From the NCBI GenBank assembly GCA_001784535.1, contig MFRJ01000104.1, positions 12,904 through 28,641 of the forward strand: a stretch of 15,738 bases of DNA, in the 5' to 3' direction. Positions within the stretch are counted from its first letter, which is position 1. Every line of letters starts with the position of its first letter. The notes under the pieces were generated by a model. It had not been told where the DNA came from. It did no database searches and saw only the letters and a list, made by a program, of their open reading frames with translations. This DNA comes from Candidatus Melainabacteria bacterium GWA2_34_9 (GTDB lineage: Bacteria; Cyanobacteriota; Vampirovibrionia; Gastranaerophilales; UBA9971). Shown here piece by piece: positions 14,284-15,738 of this stretch. Position numbers and translations under genes: made by a program.

Positions 14284-14654
14284 ATTTTTCTCCCTATGTC
14301 ACCTAAAAATAAACTTTTTAAGCCTTTTTGGCATCAACTATATAACGTATTTGTTGATGTTTTGTTTGTGGAATAAATTCTGTATTTGTCATCCTGAGCA
14401 AAGCGAAAGATCTGACCATTTGAATATTAATACTATATTTGAAAATAGGACAGATTCTTCGGACTAAAGCCCTCAGAATGACAATCTTGGAATTTAAAAA
14501 GGGGTGGGTGATAAAAATTATAAGAATTTTTTCGCTTAAGGCAAAAATTTTTATTACGTTTTGTAAAAACAGGGAAATCAAATAACAATTTTTTATGTTT
14601 ACGAGATTTGTATATTCAGAAGGTTAGAAAATTTAAGAAAAGAAGGAAATAAAA
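14258..14654. other. Gene-poor divergent intergenic region
   Basis: This 397-base stretch separates the minus-strand flagellar operon from the plus-strand small gene at 14655. It holds the mini-ORF and leader of the flagellar operon on the right-to-left strand, one palindromic repeat (14387-14483), and an AT-rich stretch that should contain the promoter of the 14655 gene. A loose inverted pair (aattttt near 14525, aaaaatt near 14545) is present there. No promoter stands out clearly enough to place, and I see no RNA gene. Confidence 0.5.
14387..14483. repeat. Palindromic interspersed repeat, 'TGTCATCCTGAG' type
   Basis: The left arm is tgtcatcctgagcaaagcga, continuing to ctg at 14414. The right arm runs from cagattcttcgg (14451) to ctcagaatgaca (14483). 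The reverse complement of the right end begins tgtcattctgag, matching 11 of the first 12 bases of the left arm, and the inner ends (cgaa...atctg) also pair. The centre is unpaired and AT-rich. This is a widespread class of short non-coding repeat. It shares the 13-mer aggacagattctt with the copy near 2484. Confidence 0.8.
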
Positions 14655-14921
14655 ATGAGTTTAAGTATTAACAGAATGAGCATCCCTCAAAACAATTTAA
14701 AACAAGTAGCTTTTGGAAGAATGCCTGGTGGTGAACGTGAAATATCTATTGAAGAAAGAGTAGCTAAACTCGAAGAAAAATCAAAACTTCAAAGAGATTT
14801 TAATCATGCAATTGTAGATAGTTTTGAAGGATATGACTTCCCTTATAAAGATGCTGATATTGCCGCTTTTAAAGCAGGTAGAATTGCTGCTACTTTATCA
14901 GCTTTGGATAAAAGAGCATAA
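14655..14921 (+). CDS. Hypothetical small protein with N-terminal 'QVAFGR' motif
   Basis: This 88-residue soluble protein is of unknown function. It opens with a short polar head (SINRMSIPQNNLKQVAFGRM), followed by a predicted helix or coiled coil (ISIEERVAKLEEKSKLQRDF) and a second helical stretch (DADIAAFKAGRIAATLSAL). A strong AAGGA lies 8 bases before the ATG, so translation is likely. I associate a head ending in VAFG/VNFG with many small proteins of Gastranaerophilales; that is recollection, not a search result. The gene converges with the alcohol dehydrogenase gene, leaving 5 bases between their stops. The lack of a signal peptide argues against a secreted role. Confidence 0.75.
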   Translation: MSLSINRMSIPQNNLKQVAFGRMPGGEREISIEERVAKLEEKSKLQRDFNHAIVDSFEGYDFPYKDADIAAFKAGRIAATLSALDKRA

Positions 14922-14926
14922 TGGAT

Positions 14927-15738
14927 TTAATAAAGAGTATCTTGCCCCTTTCCGTTAGGTAAAATGATATTTCTTAAAACCTTTGAAGCCCTTAACTCAT
15001 CAAGGGCTTTATTTATGTCTTCAAGTTCATACTTGTTGGCAATAAGCTTGTCGAGCTTTATTTTGCCTTCTTTAACCAGTTTTAAAACTTCATAATAATC
15101 CAAAGGTCTGCAACCAATCGAACCAATAATTTCCTGCTCATAAAACATGATTTTAGCGGGATTAATGGCGATATTCTGGTTTGTGTATCCTATAATACAA
15201 AGCCTTCCGGTTAATCCCAAAGACTTGTAAGCCGCTTCTATTGTTTCCGGTTTGCCTATAACTTCAAAAGCCACGTCAACAAGCCCACCGTTTTGTTTAA
15301 GAAAGTCCCTGACAGGATTTTTTTCGAGATTGAAAGCATATTTTGCGCCTAGCTCAAGCGCAATTTCAAGCTTGTTATTGTCAATATCGCATGCAATAAC
15401 TTCTGCCCCTTGCAATGCCGCAATCTGTACGACATTAATTCCCACACCTCCGCAACCGAAAACGATAATTCGTTCACCTAATTTAACTTTTGCCCTGTTT
15501 ACAACAGCATGATAAGGAGTAGAAATTGCATCCGCAATTATACAGCCTTCCTCAAGAGGAATTTCATCGGGCATCAAAATAATATCTTTTTCAGGAACTT
15601 TTATAAACTGTGCGAAAGCTCCGTCTATATGATTTCCTGGCATTAGCATGTTTTGGCAGACGTTTTCCCGTCCTTCAAGACAGAATTCGCATTTCCCGCA
15701 GGTAAGTACAGCAGGAATTAAAACCCTTTGACCTTTTT
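14927..15738 (-). CDS. Zinc-dependent alcohol dehydrogenase, 5' end cut by window
   Basis: This is a medium-chain zinc dehydrogenase that oxidises or reduces an alcohol/carbonyl pair with NAD(P). The frame stays open to the right edge, past the first internal ATG at 15649. The extra upstream codons give the structural zinc loop at 15656-15700 with four cysteines spaced C-x2-C-x2-C-x7-C (CGKCEFCLEGRENVC). This shows that the real start lies outside the window. Downstream are the Rossmann motif FGCGGVGINVVQIAALQGAEV and the acid ACDIDNNKLE that selects NAD. The catalytic zinc ligands (Cys and HE) would lie in the missing N-terminus. The stretch MPGNHIDGAFAQFI resembles 6-hydroxycyclohex-1-ene-carbonyl-CoA dehydrogenases, but other zinc dehydrogenases share it, so the substrate is not called. 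Confidence 0.92.
   Translation of the reverse strand, partial: KGQRVLIPAVLTCGKCEFCLEGRENVCQNMLMPGNHIDGAFAQFIKVPEKDIILMPDEIPLEEGCIIADAISTPYHAVVNRAKVKLGERIIVFGCGGVGINVVQIAALQGAEVIACDIDNNKLEIALELGAKYAFNLEKNPVRDFLKQNGGLVDVAFEVIGKPETIEAAYKSLGLTGRLCIIGYTNQNIAINPAKIMFYEQEIIGSIGCRPLDYYEVLKLVKEGKIKLDKLIANKYELEDINKALDELRASKVLRNIILPNGKGQDTLY

Noticed and set aside
14318..14581. 87-residue open frame on the minus strand in the flagellar/small-gene intergenic region
   Set aside because: It runs through the palindromic repeat, and its residues (IVILRALVRRI, MVRSFALLRMTN) are the usual translation of that repeat. No good ribosome-binding site was seen.

Overview
The window is AT-rich bacterial DNA with tightly packed genes. 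It probably comes from a flagellated member of the non-photosynthetic Cyanobacteria sister lineage (Vampirovibrionia/Melainabacteria). That placement is inference. It rests on the AT-rich base composition, the lysA-cdaA gene pair (which I recall being adjacent in cyanobacteria), an unusual fliOPQR flagellar export cluster, and small orphan proteins with a 'VAFG' N-terminal motif of the kind I associate with Gastranaerophilales. No rRNA, tRNA, CRISPR array or transposase gene was seen.

Layout. (1) Positions 1-670 hold the 3' part of an alpha/beta-hydrolase gene. (2) Positions 738-4146, minus strand, hold two consecutive B12-binding-type radical SAM genes: one of the HpnP-like DUF4070 family and one resembling TIGR03960. 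(3) From 4207, plus strand, runs a probable operon: mqnC (a radical SAM enzyme of the futalosine menaquinone route), an ORF6N-domain gene, lysA, cdaA (c-di-AMP synthase) and pdxJ. It is followed by a small orphan gene and a Nudix hydrolase gene. (4) Positions 10164-14257, minus strand, hold a flagellar operon in transcription order: a SpoA-domain switch protein (FliM/FliN or SpaO-like), fliO, fliP, a fliQ with a long C-terminal extension, a secreted protein resembling the N-terminal domain of secretin/pilus proteins, and fliR. (5) Positions 14655-14921 hold a small orphan gene, convergent with a zinc alcohol dehydrogenase gene that runs off the right edge.

How the genes relate. The flagellar block supplies the membrane export gate (FliP/Q/R with FliO) and a cytoplasmic C-ring/sorting-platform protein. 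The order SpoA protein-fliO-fliP-fliQ-X-fliR matches the canonical fliM-fliN-fliO-P-Q-R order, with one SpoA protein in place of FliM plus FliN and one extra secreted protein inserted. The mqnC-to-pdxJ block is metabolic and housekeeping: quinone, lysine/diaminopimelate, c-di-AMP and vitamin B6.

The most notable structural signal is a family of roughly 90-base palindromic interspersed repeats. One copy lies in frame inside mqnC and adds about 30 residues to the enzyme. Another copy lies in the 14258-14654 intergenic region, and a degenerate copy lies between the two radical SAM genes. A separate GC-rich hairpin repeat sits between the convergent Nudix and fliR genes.
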